12,712 nucleotides of DNA from Actinomycetota bacterium (GTDB lineage: Bacteria; Actinomycetota; Thermoleophilia; Gaiellales; Gaiellaceae): NCBI GenBank assembly GCA_019234175.1, contig JAFALP010000296.1, forward strand, positions 1 through 12,712, given 5' to 3'. Below the pieces are notes generated by a model. It made no database searches and was not told the origin of the DNA. It saw only the letters and a list, made by a program, of their open reading frames with translations. Below are positions 1-6,366 of this stretch, in pieces. The position numbers and the translations under genes are program-made. The first letter of the stretch is position 1. Every line of letters starts with the position of its first letter.

Positions 1-210
1 GACTGCGGACGTGAGCAGCTCGGCGAGCAGCTCCCCGCCGCCGAAGAGGACCTCGCGCTTGTCGGCGTAGTGCCGGAAGAACGTGCGCTCCGTCAGGCCG
101 GCGCGCGCGGCGATCTCCGCCACGGTCGTCTCGTCGAAGCCGCGCTCGGCGTAGAGCTCCATCGCCGCCTGCTCGAGGCGGCCCGGTGCGTTCGGTTCCC
201 AGCGGGCCAT
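1..210 (-). CDS. TetR-family transcriptional regulator, N-terminal part
   Basis: This is a partial gene: it starts at the ATG complementary to 208-210 and runs off the left edge after 70 codons. The visible part is a typical TetR DNA-binding domain. Helix 1 contains LEQAAMELYAERGFDETTV, followed by the helix-turn-helix AEIAARAGLTERTFFRHYADKREVL at about residues 31-55, split here as AEIAARAGLT and ERTFFRHYADKREVL. In this family that helix-turn-helix contacts an operator, and the missing C-terminal domain binds a small ligand and dimerises. The gene is divergent from the SDR oxidoreductase gene that starts at 297, with an 86-bp gap. This is the usual arrangement for a TetR repressor controlling its neighbour and itself. 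The ligand cannot be inferred. Family assignment is secure; the target is inference. Confidence 0.93.
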   Translation of the reverse strand, partial: MARWEPNAPGRLEQAAMELYAERGFDETTVAEIAARAGLTERTFFRHYADKREVLFGGGELLAELLTSAV

Positions 211-296
211 GCTCGGATGGTACTGACGACAGCGGCTGACATCATTCTGGTAGAGTCACGTCATCGACTGACATCACCCTCCCGAAAGGAGTCGCC
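211..296. promoter_or_regulatory. Divergent TetR/SDR intergenic regulatory region
   Basis: This 86-bp gap separates the divergent TetR and SDR genes, so it must hold both promoters and probably the operator. The 9-mer CTGACATCA occurs twice in direct orientation, at 236-244 and 268-276, 32 bp apart (about three helical turns). Between the copies is a -10-like TAGAGT at 251-256 facing the SDR gene, and further TGAC/GTCA half-sites lie at 224 and 255. No convincing -35 box was found; ACGACA at 226-231 would need a 19-bp spacer. A strong Shine-Dalgarno sequence, AAAGGAG, lies at 285-291, five bases before the SDR ATG. That the repeats are the operator is inference. Confidence 0.4.
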
Positions 297-1217
297 ATGC
301 GTGTCTTCGTCACCGGAGCATCGGGCTGGATCGGCTCGGCGCTCGTCCTCGACCTCCTCGAGGCCGGCCACGAGGTCGTCTGCCTCGCCCGCTCCGACAC
401 CTCCGCGGACGCCCTCGCCTCGATGGGCGCCGAGGTGGGCCGCGGCACCCTCGACGACCTCGACGTCCTCGCGGACGCTGCCGCCATGTCCGACGGCGTC
501 GTGCACCTCGCCTTCAACCACGAGCTTGCGTTCACCGGCAACTTCCAGGCCGCCGCCGATGCGGACCGCCGCGCCGTCGAGACCTTCGGCGACGCGCTCG
601 CCGGCTCGGACCGCCCGCTCGTGATCGCATCCGGGACCCTCCTCGCCGCGCAGGGATCCCTCGCCACCGAGCTCGACGGCCACGAGCCGAACGAGTTCCG
701 CCCCGACGGGCTGCGCACGCGCTGGGAGACGTCCGAGGTCGCGCTCGGGCTCGCGCATCGCGGCGTGCGCTCGTGCGTCCTCCGCCTTCCGCCCACCGTG
801 CACGGCGACGGCGACCACGGCTTCATGGCCAGCATCGTCGGCGTCGCGCGCGACACGGGCGTGTCCGGCTACGTCGGCGACGGGTCGAACCGGTGGCCTG
901 CAGTGCATCGCCTCGATGCGGCGCACCTCTTCCGGCTCGCGGTCGAATCCGCCCCTGCGGGTTCGACGCTGCACGGCGTCGCGGACGAGGGCGTGCCCGT
1001 CCGCGCCATCGCCGAGGTGATCGGCAGGCAGCTCGGCGTCCCCGTCGAGCCGATGCCGGAGGAGCACTTCGGCTGGGTCGGCCACCTGTTCGGCGTCGAC
1101 GGCCCGGCGTCGAGCGCGATGACGCGTCGGCTCCTCGGCTGGGAGCCGGCGCAGCCGGGCCTGATCGAGGACCTCGAGCAGGGGCACTACTTCCACGAGG
1201 TCGCCGCGGTGGACTGA
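297..1217 (+). CDS. SDR-family NAD(P)-dependent oxidoreductase / epimerase-like
   Basis: A 306-residue cytosolic protein with an N-terminal Rossmann fold. The nucleotide-binding glycine motif TGASGWIG spans residues 6-13, after the first beta strand RVFVT, and an extended-SDR architecture follows (SDGVVHLAFNHE near residue 65, LRLPPTVHG near 160). The canonical YxxxK catalytic pair is not visible where expected; that segment reads TRWETSEVAL. This points to the atypical SDR group (COG0451-like), for which the substrate is unknown. The start is fixed by the AAAGGAG ribosome binding site five bases upstream. The stop codon TGA abuts the stop of the convergent small gene, so no terminator fits between them. 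The gene is divergent from the TetR regulator, its probable repressor. Family is confident; the reaction is unknown. Confidence 0.9.
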   Translation: MRVFVTGASGWIGSALVLDLLEAGHEVVCLARSDTSADALASMGAEVGRGTLDDLDVLADAAAMSDGVVHLAFNHELAFTGNFQAAADADRRAVETFGDALAGSDRPLVIASGTLLAAQGSLATELDGHEPNEFRPDGLRTRWETSEVALGLAHRGVRSCVLRLPPTVHGDGDHGFMASIVGVARDTGVSGYVGDGSNRWPAVHRLDAAHLFRLAVESAPAGSTLHGVADEGVPVRAIAEVIGRQLGVPVEPMPEEHFGWVGHLFGVDGPASSAMTRRLLGWEPAQPGLIEDLEQGHYFHEVAAVD

Positions 1218-1490
1218 TCAGCTCTCGGGTGTGATGCCCGCCGCGGTGAGCATGCGCCGGAGATCGACGGCCATCTGCTCGTCGATGTCCTTGTCCCGCG
1301 GCGGGTCGATCACCTCGGTCTCGGAGCCGATCGTCACCCGCAGCCTGCCGTTGTGCTCCTGGTCGACGGTCCCGACCGCCTCGAGCAGCGAGCGCACCTG
1401 GCGCCATTCGATGTTCGCCGCCGGAGCGTGCCCGAGGAGCTTCTCCAGGGTGTCGCGATGGTGGGAGTCCATCGTTGAATCGTCGCACAT
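1218..1490 (-). CDS. Small conserved-type protein, possible HicA-like fold
   Basis: A 90-residue protein without signal peptide or membrane segment. From residue 10 the pattern runs: helix RDTLEKLLGH, then NIEWRQVRSLLEAVG, a short beta hairpin RLRVTIGSETEVIDPP, and a final helix DEQMAVDLRRMLTAAGI. This helix-helix-strand-strand-helix layout resembles small actinobacterial proteins with a HicA-like (dsRBD-like) fold. However, the histidine used by HicA toxins in the strand region is not present, and no HicB-type antitoxin lies next to it. An RNase toxin role is therefore doubtful. The start could be the ATG at 1490 or the one at 1472 (residue 7). Neither has a good ribosome site, and the later start would leave the rhomboid promoter outside the coding region. 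Probably a real gene; function not known. Confidence 0.7.
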   Translation of the reverse strand: MCDDSTMDSHHRDTLEKLLGHAPAANIEWRQVRSLLEAVGTVDQEHNGRLRVTIGSETEVIDPPRDKDIDEQMAVDLRRMLTAAGITPES

Positions 1491-1504
1491 CGGTGGCGTA
1501 GAGT
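1475..1504 (+). promoter_or_regulatory. Promoter of the rhomboid gene, probably leaderless
   Basis: TTGAAT at 1475-1480 and TAGAGT at 1499-1504 are separated by 18 bases. Only six bases lie between the -10 box and the GTG start at 1511, so transcription should start at or next to the start codon and give a leaderless mRNA. There is no Shine-Dalgarno sequence, which fits. The promoter overlaps the first codons of the divergent small gene if that gene starts at 1490. Confidence 0.55.
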
Positions 1505-1510
1505 CCGCAT

Positions 1511-2248
1511 GTGCTCCCGCTCTCGGACGGGCTCAAGGCCAGGCGCTTCCCCTTCGTCAACACCGCGCTCATCGTGGCGAACTTCGCGGTGTGGATCTTC
1601 TACGAGCTCCCGCACCTGAACCGCTCGATCTACCACGCCTCGTTCTACGCCTGCACGGTCAACAACAGCTGCAAAGGCGCTCCGGAGTCGTGGGGCGTGA
1701 GCTGGATCACCTCGATGTTCCTGCACGGGAGCTGGGACCACATCCTCGGCAACATGCTCTTCCTCTACATCTTCGGCAAGAACGTCGAGGACACGTTCGG
1801 GCCGATCCGCTACCTCGTCTTCTACTTCGTCGGCGGCTTCGTCGCGACGATGACGCAGACGGCCGTCACGCTGTGGTTCGGGACGAGGCAGGACGCCCTG
1901 ACCCCCAACCTCGGCGCCAGCGGCGCGATCGCGGCCGTGCTCGGGGCGTACTTCATTCTCTATCCGCAGTCGCGGGTGCTGACGATCATCATCTTCTTCT
2001 TCGTGCGCATCCCGGCCTGGATCTTCCTCGGGCTCTGGTTCGTGTACCAGCTCGTCGAGGGGAACCTCGGCATCTTCTCGGCCTCGGCGAACGGCGGCGG
2101 CGTCGCGTTCTTCGCGCACGTCGGCGGCTTCACCTTCGGGGCGACCGTCACCCTCGTCCTCGTGCGGATGGGGAGGATCACGCCCCAGGACGACAGCGCG
2201 AACTCGACCGAGCCGATGTGGCAGCCGCGCAGCATCTTCGCGCGCTAG
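1511..2248 (+). CDS. Rhomboid-family intramembrane serine protease
   Basis: A 245-residue polytopic membrane protein that should cut substrate proteins within the membrane. The rhomboid signature is complete. HGSWDHILGN gives the conserved His72, His77 and Asn81 around the oxyanion site. GASGAI at 135-140 carries the nucleophile Ser137, and AHVGGFTFG carries the catalytic His203. About six transmembrane helices are visible, including VNTALIVANFAVWIFY near residue 16 and ILTIIIFFFVRIPAWIF-type segments near 157-173. The start is GTG at 1511, chosen because a -10 box sits six bases upstream and no ribosome site is present. The next gene follows after 24 bases. Substrates are unknown. A possible link with the exported metal proteins downstream is only positional. 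Confidence 0.93.
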   Translation: MLPLSDGLKARRFPFVNTALIVANFAVWIFYELPHLNRSIYHASFYACTVNNSCKGAPESWGVSWITSMFLHGSWDHILGNMLFLYIFGKNVEDTFGPIRYLVFYFVGGFVATMTQTAVTLWFGTRQDALTPNLGASGAIAAVLGAYFILYPQSRVLTIIIFFFVRIPAWIFLGLWFVYQLVEGNLGIFSASANGGGVAFFAHVGGFTFGATVTLVLVRMGRITPQDDSANSTEPMWQPRSIFAR

Positions 2249-2259
2249 TCCGGCCCTTC

Positions 2260-2268
2260 TGAGACAAT
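2260..2268 (+). promoter_or_regulatory. Extended -10 element before the membrane protein gene
   Basis: TGA followed by GACAAT (2263-2268) looks like an extended -10 element. It lies four bases before the GTG at 2273 and seven before the GTG at 2276. No Shine-Dalgarno sequence is present in the 24-bp gap, so a leaderless start is plausible. No -35 box is apparent. Alternatively the gene may simply be read through from the rhomboid gene. Confidence 0.35.
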
Positions 2269-2272
2269 TCCC

Positions 2273-2857
2273 GTGGTGCGCCGCGGGCTGATCTGGATGC
2301 TCGTGCTCCCCGCGATCGTCGTGGGATCGCAGCTCGCGCACGGGATCGCCTACTGGTGGGCGTATCCGCAGTCGAGCCTGCGCATGACCGCCCTCGCGAC
2401 GAGCGGACACGGATACCTCGCCTATCTTCCCCTCGCGATCGGCTTCCTGGCCGCCGTGCAGCTGGTCGCATTCGCAGCCGTTGTCGTCGACCGGGTGCGC
2501 GGGCTGCCGGCCCGCGCGGTGCCGGCGTGGGCGTTCCTCTTCATCCCCGAGGTCGGCTTCATCCTCCAGGAGCACGTCGAGCGCTTCGCGACGTCGGGGA
2601 TCTTCCCCTGGTGGACGGTGCTCGAGCCGTCCTTCTGGCGCGGCCTCGTCCTGCAGATCCCGATCGGGCTCGCCGCCTATCTCGTGGCGGCGATCCTGCT
2701 GCGCACGGCGAAGGCCGTCGCCGGGATCATCGTGGCGCACCGGCGAGCACGGATCGCCGTGGCGGGGATGCCGCAACCGCCGCTCGCGGTGCCGCTCCCG
2801 CGGCTCTCGCCCCTCGCACGTCTGGCGGCCGGCCGAGCGCCGCCGCTTCCCGCGTAG
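2273..2857 (+). CDS. Unrecognised four-helix membrane protein in the metal cluster
   Basis: A 194-residue integral membrane protein that I do not recognise. Four hydrophobic segments are visible at about residues 5-29, 45-71, 82-98 and 123-146. A basic, proline-rich cytoplasmic tail follows from about 155, rich in RRAR and PLP elements. Histidines sit in or next to the helices: His22 in SQLAHGIAYWW, His45 in GHGYLAY, and His100 with flanking glutamates in LQEHVERF. They could be metal ligands, but this is inference from composition and from the adjacent YcnI and YcnJ-like genes. The start is GTG at 2273 or the directly following GTG at 2276; no ribosome site separates them. The gene lies 24 bases after the rhomboid gene and 51 bases before ycnI. 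Confidence 0.8.
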   Translation: MVRRGLIWMLVLPAIVVGSQLAHGIAYWWAYPQSSLRMTALATSGHGYLAYLPLAIGFLAAVQLVAFAAVVVDRVRGLPARAVPAWAFLFIPEVGFILQEHVERFATSGIFPWWTVLEPSFWRGLVLQIPIGLAAYLVAAILLRTAKAVAGIIVAHRRARIAVAGMPQPPLAVPLPRLSPLARLAAGRAPPLPA

Positions 2858-2908
2858 CTCTCTCCACTCGTCCCGCAGGTTCTTCCACGCTCTCGGAGGA
2901 GTGCACGC

Positions 2909-3487
2909 ATGCGCAAACAATTGGTCGTTCTCGCTGCAGCGGGCGCCGTCGCGCTCGTCGTGGCCGCGTCTGCCTCGGCACACGCACGGATGAGCCCGGC
3001 GATCTCGGTGGCGAACGAGCTGCAGCTGTACAGCCTCGCGATCCCGACCGAGAAGGCGAACGCCTACACGACGAAGATCGTGCTGACGCTGCCGAAGAAC
3101 TTCTCGATCGACTCCTTCGTCCCGAGCCCGGGCTGGAAGCGCGTCGAGAGCTCGACCGGCTCGGGTGACAACGCGGTCATCACGCAGGTCACCTGGACCG
3201 GCGGCCACATCCCGACCGAGGAAGACTCGCTCTTCCAGTTCCTCGCGCAGCCCGCCACAGCCGGCACCTACACGTTCCAGGTCGAGCAGACGTACTCGGA
3301 CGGCTCGATCGTGAACTGGTCGGGCCCGGAGACGGCAGCCGCCCCGGCGCCGACGATCAAGGTCGTCAGCTCCGTGAACGGCGGCGGGACCTCGACGCTG
3401 ACACTCGTCGCGCTCGTGCTCGGCGCGCTCGGCCTGCTCGTCGGCGGATTGGCCCTCTTCTCGAGAGGAGGGCGGTCGCTGACGTGA
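2909..3487 (+). CDS. ycnI: YcnI-family (DUF1775) exported copper-binding protein
   Basis: A 192-residue exported protein anchored by a C-terminal helix. A signal peptide covers residues 1-24, ending ASASA, so the mature protein should begin at His25 (HARMSP). An N-terminal histidine plus a downstream Glu and Trp form the monohistidine-brace Cu(II) site described for Bacillus YcnI. Here His25, Glu48 in AIPTEK and a tryptophan (Trp76 or Trp96, the latter in VTWTGG) are the candidates. The DUF1775 beta domain spans about 25-150. A Gly/Thr-rich linker leads to a transmembrane helix at about 163-184 and a short basic tail. The start has an excellent ribosome site, GGAGGAG at 2895-2901, seven bases upstream. 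Its stop overlaps the GTG of the next gene (GTGA), so the two are translationally coupled. Likely role: an extracytoplasmic copper chaperone. Confidence 0.93.
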   Translation: MRKQLVVLAAAGAVALVVAASASAHARMSPAISVANELQLYSLAIPTEKANAYTTKIVLTLPKNFSIDSFVPSPGWKRVESSTGSGDNAVITQVTWTGGHIPTEEDSLFQFLAQPATAGTYTFQVEQTYSDGSIVNWSGPETAAAPAPTIKVVSSVNGGGTSTLTLVALVLGALGLLVGGLALFSRGGRSLT

Positions 3488-5196
3488 GGCGAGCCGGTCT
3501 CACCGCCCTCGTAGCCGCCGTCGCGCTCGTCGTGCCGGCGGCTGCGTCGGCGCACGCGTACCTGATCAAGACCCTGCCGGCGGCGAGCGTCACCCTCGAG
3601 ACGCCGCCGCCGAGCGTTCAGCTCACGTACGACGAGGCGGTCGAGCCGCGCTTTGCCACCATCTCGGTGACGGACGCCGCCGGGCATTCGCAGACGACCG
3701 GATCCGTGTCGCGGTCGCCGTCGAACCCGGACACGCTCGTCGTTCCGCTCCGCCACCTGCAGCAGGGCTGGTACCTCGTGTACTGGCGCGCGATCTCCGT
3801 CGACGGCCATCCCGTGCAGGGCGTCTTCGAGTTCGCGGTTGGACCGAATCCGGGGCCTTCGCCGCAGTTCACGCCGCCGCACATCTCGGGGTCGGCGACC
3901 TCGACGCCGCTCGTCGTCGCGAAGTGGCTCGCGTTCCTCACGATGATGGCGGCGATCGGGTTGTTCGTCCTGCGCATGCTGATCGCGCGCCCTGTGATTC
4001 GCCGCGTCGCCGGGACGAATCTCCATGCCCTCACGGTCGCGTTCGGCGCCGTCGCCGTCGCGGCTCTCCTCGCCATCCCGGCGTACCTCGAGGAAGCGAC
4101 GTCGATCGACGACGTGACGCACTCCTTCTGGGACTTCGGGGCGCTCGTCCCGCTCTGGCGCATCACCGCGTTCGGCCGAGGCTACGTCGACGTCGAGATC
4201 TGCTTCGCGCTCTTCTGCGGTGCGGCGGCGGCCGCCATCTGGGTCGATCGTCCGGAGCGGGAGCATCGCTCGGTCGCCTCCCTCCTCGCGATGAGCGGCG
4301 CGCTCGCGGCAGCCGGGGCAACGCTCCTCCTCCCAGGGACGATCGGCCACGCGGGCCAGACGGCGCCGCGCGGCGTCGCCGTCCTCCTCGACTGGCTCCA
4401 TCTCGTCTCCGGCTCCGTCTGGGTCGGCGGCCTCATCGGCCTGCTGGTCGTGTGGCGGAGCCTGCCGGCGGCGAAGCGCATCGCCGGGCTCGGCGTCTGC
4501 GTGCCGCGCTTCTCGAACACGGCCTTCGTCTCGGTGATGGTCCTGCTCGGCACCGGGGTGGGCGCGGCCGTGCTGCACCTTCCCGTCCTCGATGCGCTCT
4601 GGCTCACGTCGTACGGGAAGGTGATCCTCATCAAGGCGGGCATCCTGCTCGCGGCGATGTTGCTCGCCGCGGTCAACCTGTTGAGGACGAAGCCCGGACT
4701 CTCGCGCGCCGAGACGAGCGAGGCGTCGGCCCGGCTCCTGCGACGGGTCGTTTCCGGCGAGGTGGTCCTCGTCGCCGGGGCCGTCGCGGCGGCGTCCGTG
4801 CTCTCGAGCCTCGCCCCGCCGCCGCCGGCGTTCGCGAAGGAGAACTCCTCGCTCGCGACCGTCGGCCCCGGGAAGGTGGCGGCCTCCGTGAAGGAGAACG
4901 GCTACACGCTGCAGGTGCTCGTGAGCCCGAACAAGGCGGTCGCGCCGAACGCGTTCGCGCTGAAGGTGACGCGCGGCGGCAAGCCGGTGGTCGGCGCGAA
5001 CATCACGCTCAGCTTCGACATGCTCGCCATGGAGATGCCGACCCAGGAGTTCCAGCTCACGGAGACGGCCCCCGGCATCTACAGCCAGAAGACGTCGGCG
5101 CTCGTCATGGCCGGCCCCTGGGCGCTGTCGTTCAGCGTCACGCCGCGGGGCGGCCTGCCGTTCGACGCCACCATCGTCGACCACGCCGCCGGATGA
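3484..5196 (+). CDS. ycnJ: YcnJ-like CopC-CopD-YtkA copper import fusion
   Basis: A 570-residue membrane protein with three parts. A signal peptide (1-23) precedes a CopC domain (24-120). Mature His24, the YDE element at 49-51 and the DxH motif Asp107-His109 match the known Cu(II) ligands of CopC proteins. A CopD membrane domain follows (about 143-443), with roughly eight helices and typical CopD elements: GTIGHAG with His289, DWLHLVSGSVWVGG with His306, SYGKVILIK near 376 and AAVNLLRTK near 395. The last part, 455-570, is an extracytoplasmic YtkA/FixH-like beta domain with the methionine-rich stretch DMLAMEMPT at 512-520. The same three-part order is known in Bacillus YcnJ, a copper acquisition protein. 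It starts with GTG overlapping the ycnI stop, and its stop overlaps the following small gene (ATGA). No YcnK-type regulator is visible here. Confidence 0.93.
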   Translation: MRRAGLTALVAAVALVVPAAASAHAYLIKTLPAASVTLETPPPSVQLTYDEAVEPRFATISVTDAAGHSQTTGSVSRSPSNPDTLVVPLRHLQQGWYLVYWRAISVDGHPVQGVFEFAVGPNPGPSPQFTPPHISGSATSTPLVVAKWLAFLTMMAAIGLFVLRMLIARPVIRRVAGTNLHALTVAFGAVAVAALLAIPAYLEEATSIDDVTHSFWDFGALVPLWRITAFGRGYVDVEICFALFCGAAAAAIWVDRPEREHRSVASLLAMSGALAAAGATLLLPGTIGHAGQTAPRGVAVLLDWLHLVSGSVWVGGLIGLLVVWRSLPAAKRIAGLGVCVPRFSNTAFVSVMVLLGTGVGAAVLHLPVLDALWLTSYGKVILIKAGILLAAMLLAAVNLLRTKPGLSRAETSEASARLLRRVVSGEVVLVAGAVAAASVLSSLAPPPPAFAKENSSLATVGPGKVAASVKENGYTLQVLVSPNKAVAPNAFALKVTRGGKPVVGANITLSFDMLAMEMPTQEFQLTETAPGIYSQKTSALVMAGPWALSFSVTPRGGLPFDATIVDHAAG

Positions 5197-5291
5197 ACCG
5201 CCTCGTCCTCATCGCCGGGATCGCCGCCCTCGTCTGCGGAGCAGCGGCCGCCGTCGTGGCGCTGGCGGTGCTCCACCACACGATCGGATGA
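5193..5291 (+). CDS. 32-residue single-helix membrane miniprotein
   Basis: A short reading frame whose ATG overlaps the TGA of the CopC-CopD gene (ATGA at 5193-5196), so it is probably translated by coupling. It encodes 32 residues: a short basic start MNRLV, one transmembrane helix rich in Ala, Val and Leu (about residues 4-27) with a single Cys15, and a short tail LHHTIG ending in a di-histidine. It ends 19 bases before the FTR1 start and just before the operator palindrome. It could be a small accessory subunit of the copper or iron transporter, or a metal-ligand peptide; this is inference. The evidence that it is real is the exact 4-nt overlap, matching the preceding junction, and the clean single-helix composition. 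No family is recognised. Confidence 0.65.
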   Translation: MNRLVLIAGIAALVCGAAAAVVALAVLHHTIG

Positions 5292-5293
5292 CC

Positions 5294-5311
5294 TGTAAGG
5301 TGGCCCTTACA
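5294..5311 (+). promoter_or_regulatory. Perfect 7+7 bp palindrome over the FTR1 start: likely metal-regulator operator
   Basis: TGTAAGG at 5294-5300 and CCTTACA at 5305-5311 are exact reverse complements separated by TGGC. The last A is the first base of the FTR1 ATG. TAAGGT at 5296-5301 can also serve as a -10 box (TAnnnT), so a protein bound here would block both promoter and start. The half-site resembles the TTAGG/CCTAA halves of DtxR/IdeR iron boxes, which fits an iron permease gene, but the match is partial. As RNA it would form a hairpin sequestering the start codon, an alternative mode of control. The symmetry is seen directly; the regulator is inferred. Confidence 0.6.
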
Positions 5312-6300
5312 TGCTGCTGCGCCACTGCACGACCGCCGAGGAGATCGCGCAGCGCCGCCGTCTGCGCCGGCGCGCGGCCTGGAGCATCGTCGCCGGCGCG
5401 GCGATCGCCGCCCTCACGTGGAAGGCGGTCTCGGCCCCGGGCGGCGTCCCCGACCCGACCGCCCCCGGCACGCACCTCAGCCACGGCGCCGTCGTCCTCG
5501 ACAGCGGCCTGCTCGTCTTCCGGGAAGGCCTCGAGGCGGTCCTCGTCCTCGCGGCCCTGACGGCCAGCTTCGTCGGCGCCAATGCGCGCCTCCGCCGCCC
5601 GGTCGCCGCCGGCGCCGGCATCGGCCTCGCCGTCTCGGCTGCGACGTGGTTCCTCGCCGTCGCCGTCATCGGCGCGCTCGGCGGCCCCGGCCTGGACGTG
5701 CAGGCGGCCACCGGACTCCTCGCCGTCGCCGTGCTCCTCGTGGTCATGAACTGGTTCTTCCACAAGGTGTACTGGACCGGCTGGATCTCGGCGCACAACC
5801 GCGCGCGCCGCCGGCTGGGCGGGCCGGACGCGGGCCGGCGTGCCCTGCTCGGCCTCGCCGTCCTCGGCTTCACCTCCGTCTACCGCGAAGGCTTCGAGGT
5901 CGTCCTCTTCCTGCAGGCCCTGCGCCTGAAGGCGGGATCGCTGACCGTGCTCGAGGGCGTCGGCATCGGCCTCGCGCTCAGCCTCGCCGTCGCGGTCATC
6001 ACGTTCTCGGCGCAGCACCGCCTGCCATACCGGAAGATGCTGGTCGGCACCGGGGTCCTCCTCGGCTTCGTCCTCCTCGTCATGGTCGGGGAGAGCGTCC
6101 AGGAGCTCCAGCTTGCCGGCTGGCTGCCGACGACGTCGCTCGGCGTGCACTTCCCCGGCTTCGTCGGCGTCTGGTTCGCGACGTTCCCGACGGTCGAGGG
6201 CGTCCTGGCCCAGGTCGCCGCCGCCGGGCTCGTGATCGGCTCGTACGTCGTCGCCGAACGCGTCCGCCGGCCCGTCTCCGCGCGGCTCCAGACCGCCTGA
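5311..6300 (+). CDS. FTR1-family iron permease
   Basis: A 329-residue polytopic membrane protein of the FTR1/EfeU iron permease family. Both family motifs are present: REGLE at 71-75 in FREGLEAVL, and REGFE at 192-196 in YREGFEVVL. In this family their Glu and Arg residues bind iron during transport. About seven to eight helices are visible. An N-terminal cytoplasmic stretch with Arg clusters (15-21) precedes the first helix at about 24-40. In-frame sequence upstream hits a stop at 5296-5298, so ATG 5311 is the first possible ATG. There is no good ribosome site apart from AAGG inside the palindrome. EfeO- and EfeB-like partners, usual with EfeU, are absent from the window; the copper-handling proteins upstream are there instead. 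Iron transport is a strong family inference; metal choice is not proven. Confidence 0.9.
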   Translation: MLLRHCTTAEEIAQRRRLRRRAAWSIVAGAAIAALTWKAVSAPGGVPDPTAPGTHLSHGAVVLDSGLLVFREGLEAVLVLAALTASFVGANARLRRPVAAGAGIGLAVSAATWFLAVAVIGALGGPGLDVQAATGLLAVAVLLVVMNWFFHKVYWTGWISAHNRARRRLGGPDAGRRALLGLAVLGFTSVYREGFEVVLFLQALRLKAGSLTVLEGVGIGLALSLAVAVITFSAQHRLPYRKMLVGTGVLLGFVLLVMVGESVQELQLAGWLPTTSLGVHFPGFVGVWFATFPTVEGVLAQVAAAGLVIGSYVVAERVRRPVSARLQTA

Positions 6301-6306
6301 CCGTCA

Positions 6307-6336
6307 TTGACGCGGCGCTTCGCCGCGCGATATACC
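6307..6336 (+). promoter_or_regulatory. Promoter of the HdeD-like gene
   Basis: TTGACG at 6307-6312 and TATACC at 6331-6336 are separated by 18 bases, one of the best sigma-70-type promoters in the window. It lies directly after the FTR1 stop, so the HdeD-like gene is an independent unit with a leader of about 20-25 bases. The spacer contains the hairpin at 6311-6327. Confidence 0.6.
6311..6327 (+). repeat. 7-bp inverted repeat between -35 and -10 boxes
   Basis: CGCGGCG, loop CTT, CGCCGCG: a perfect 7-bp GC-only stem with a three-base loop, 10 bases after the FTR1 stop. It could terminate the FTR1 transcript, although no T-run follows, or act as an operator, because it fills the promoter spacer. 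Which of these applies cannot be decided from sequence. Confidence 0.5.
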
Positions 6337-6366
6337 CGGAGGACACAACCGGGAAGGGGATTGCCC

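Noticed and set aside
3268..5184. Long open frame on the minus strand (638 codons)
   Set aside because: It is antisense to ycnI and the CopC-CopD gene, is extremely rich in Arg, Glu, Asp and His, and has no domain pattern. This is the usual shadow of a GC-rich gene.
5288..5560. 90-codon plus-strand frame starting at ATG 5288
   Set aside because: It is out of frame with FTR1, is Ser/Arg/Pro-rich and spans the palindrome. There is no sign of coding beyond GC bias.
5311..6300. A complete EfeUOB iron system
   Set aside because: Only the permease is present; no EfeO cupredoxin/M75 protein or EfeB peroxidase is found in the window.
6307..6366. Earlier ATG for the HdeD-like gene
   Set aside because: It would add 20 basic residues, overlaps the -35 box and lacks a ribosome site. 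ATG 6367 has GGGAAGGGG upstream.
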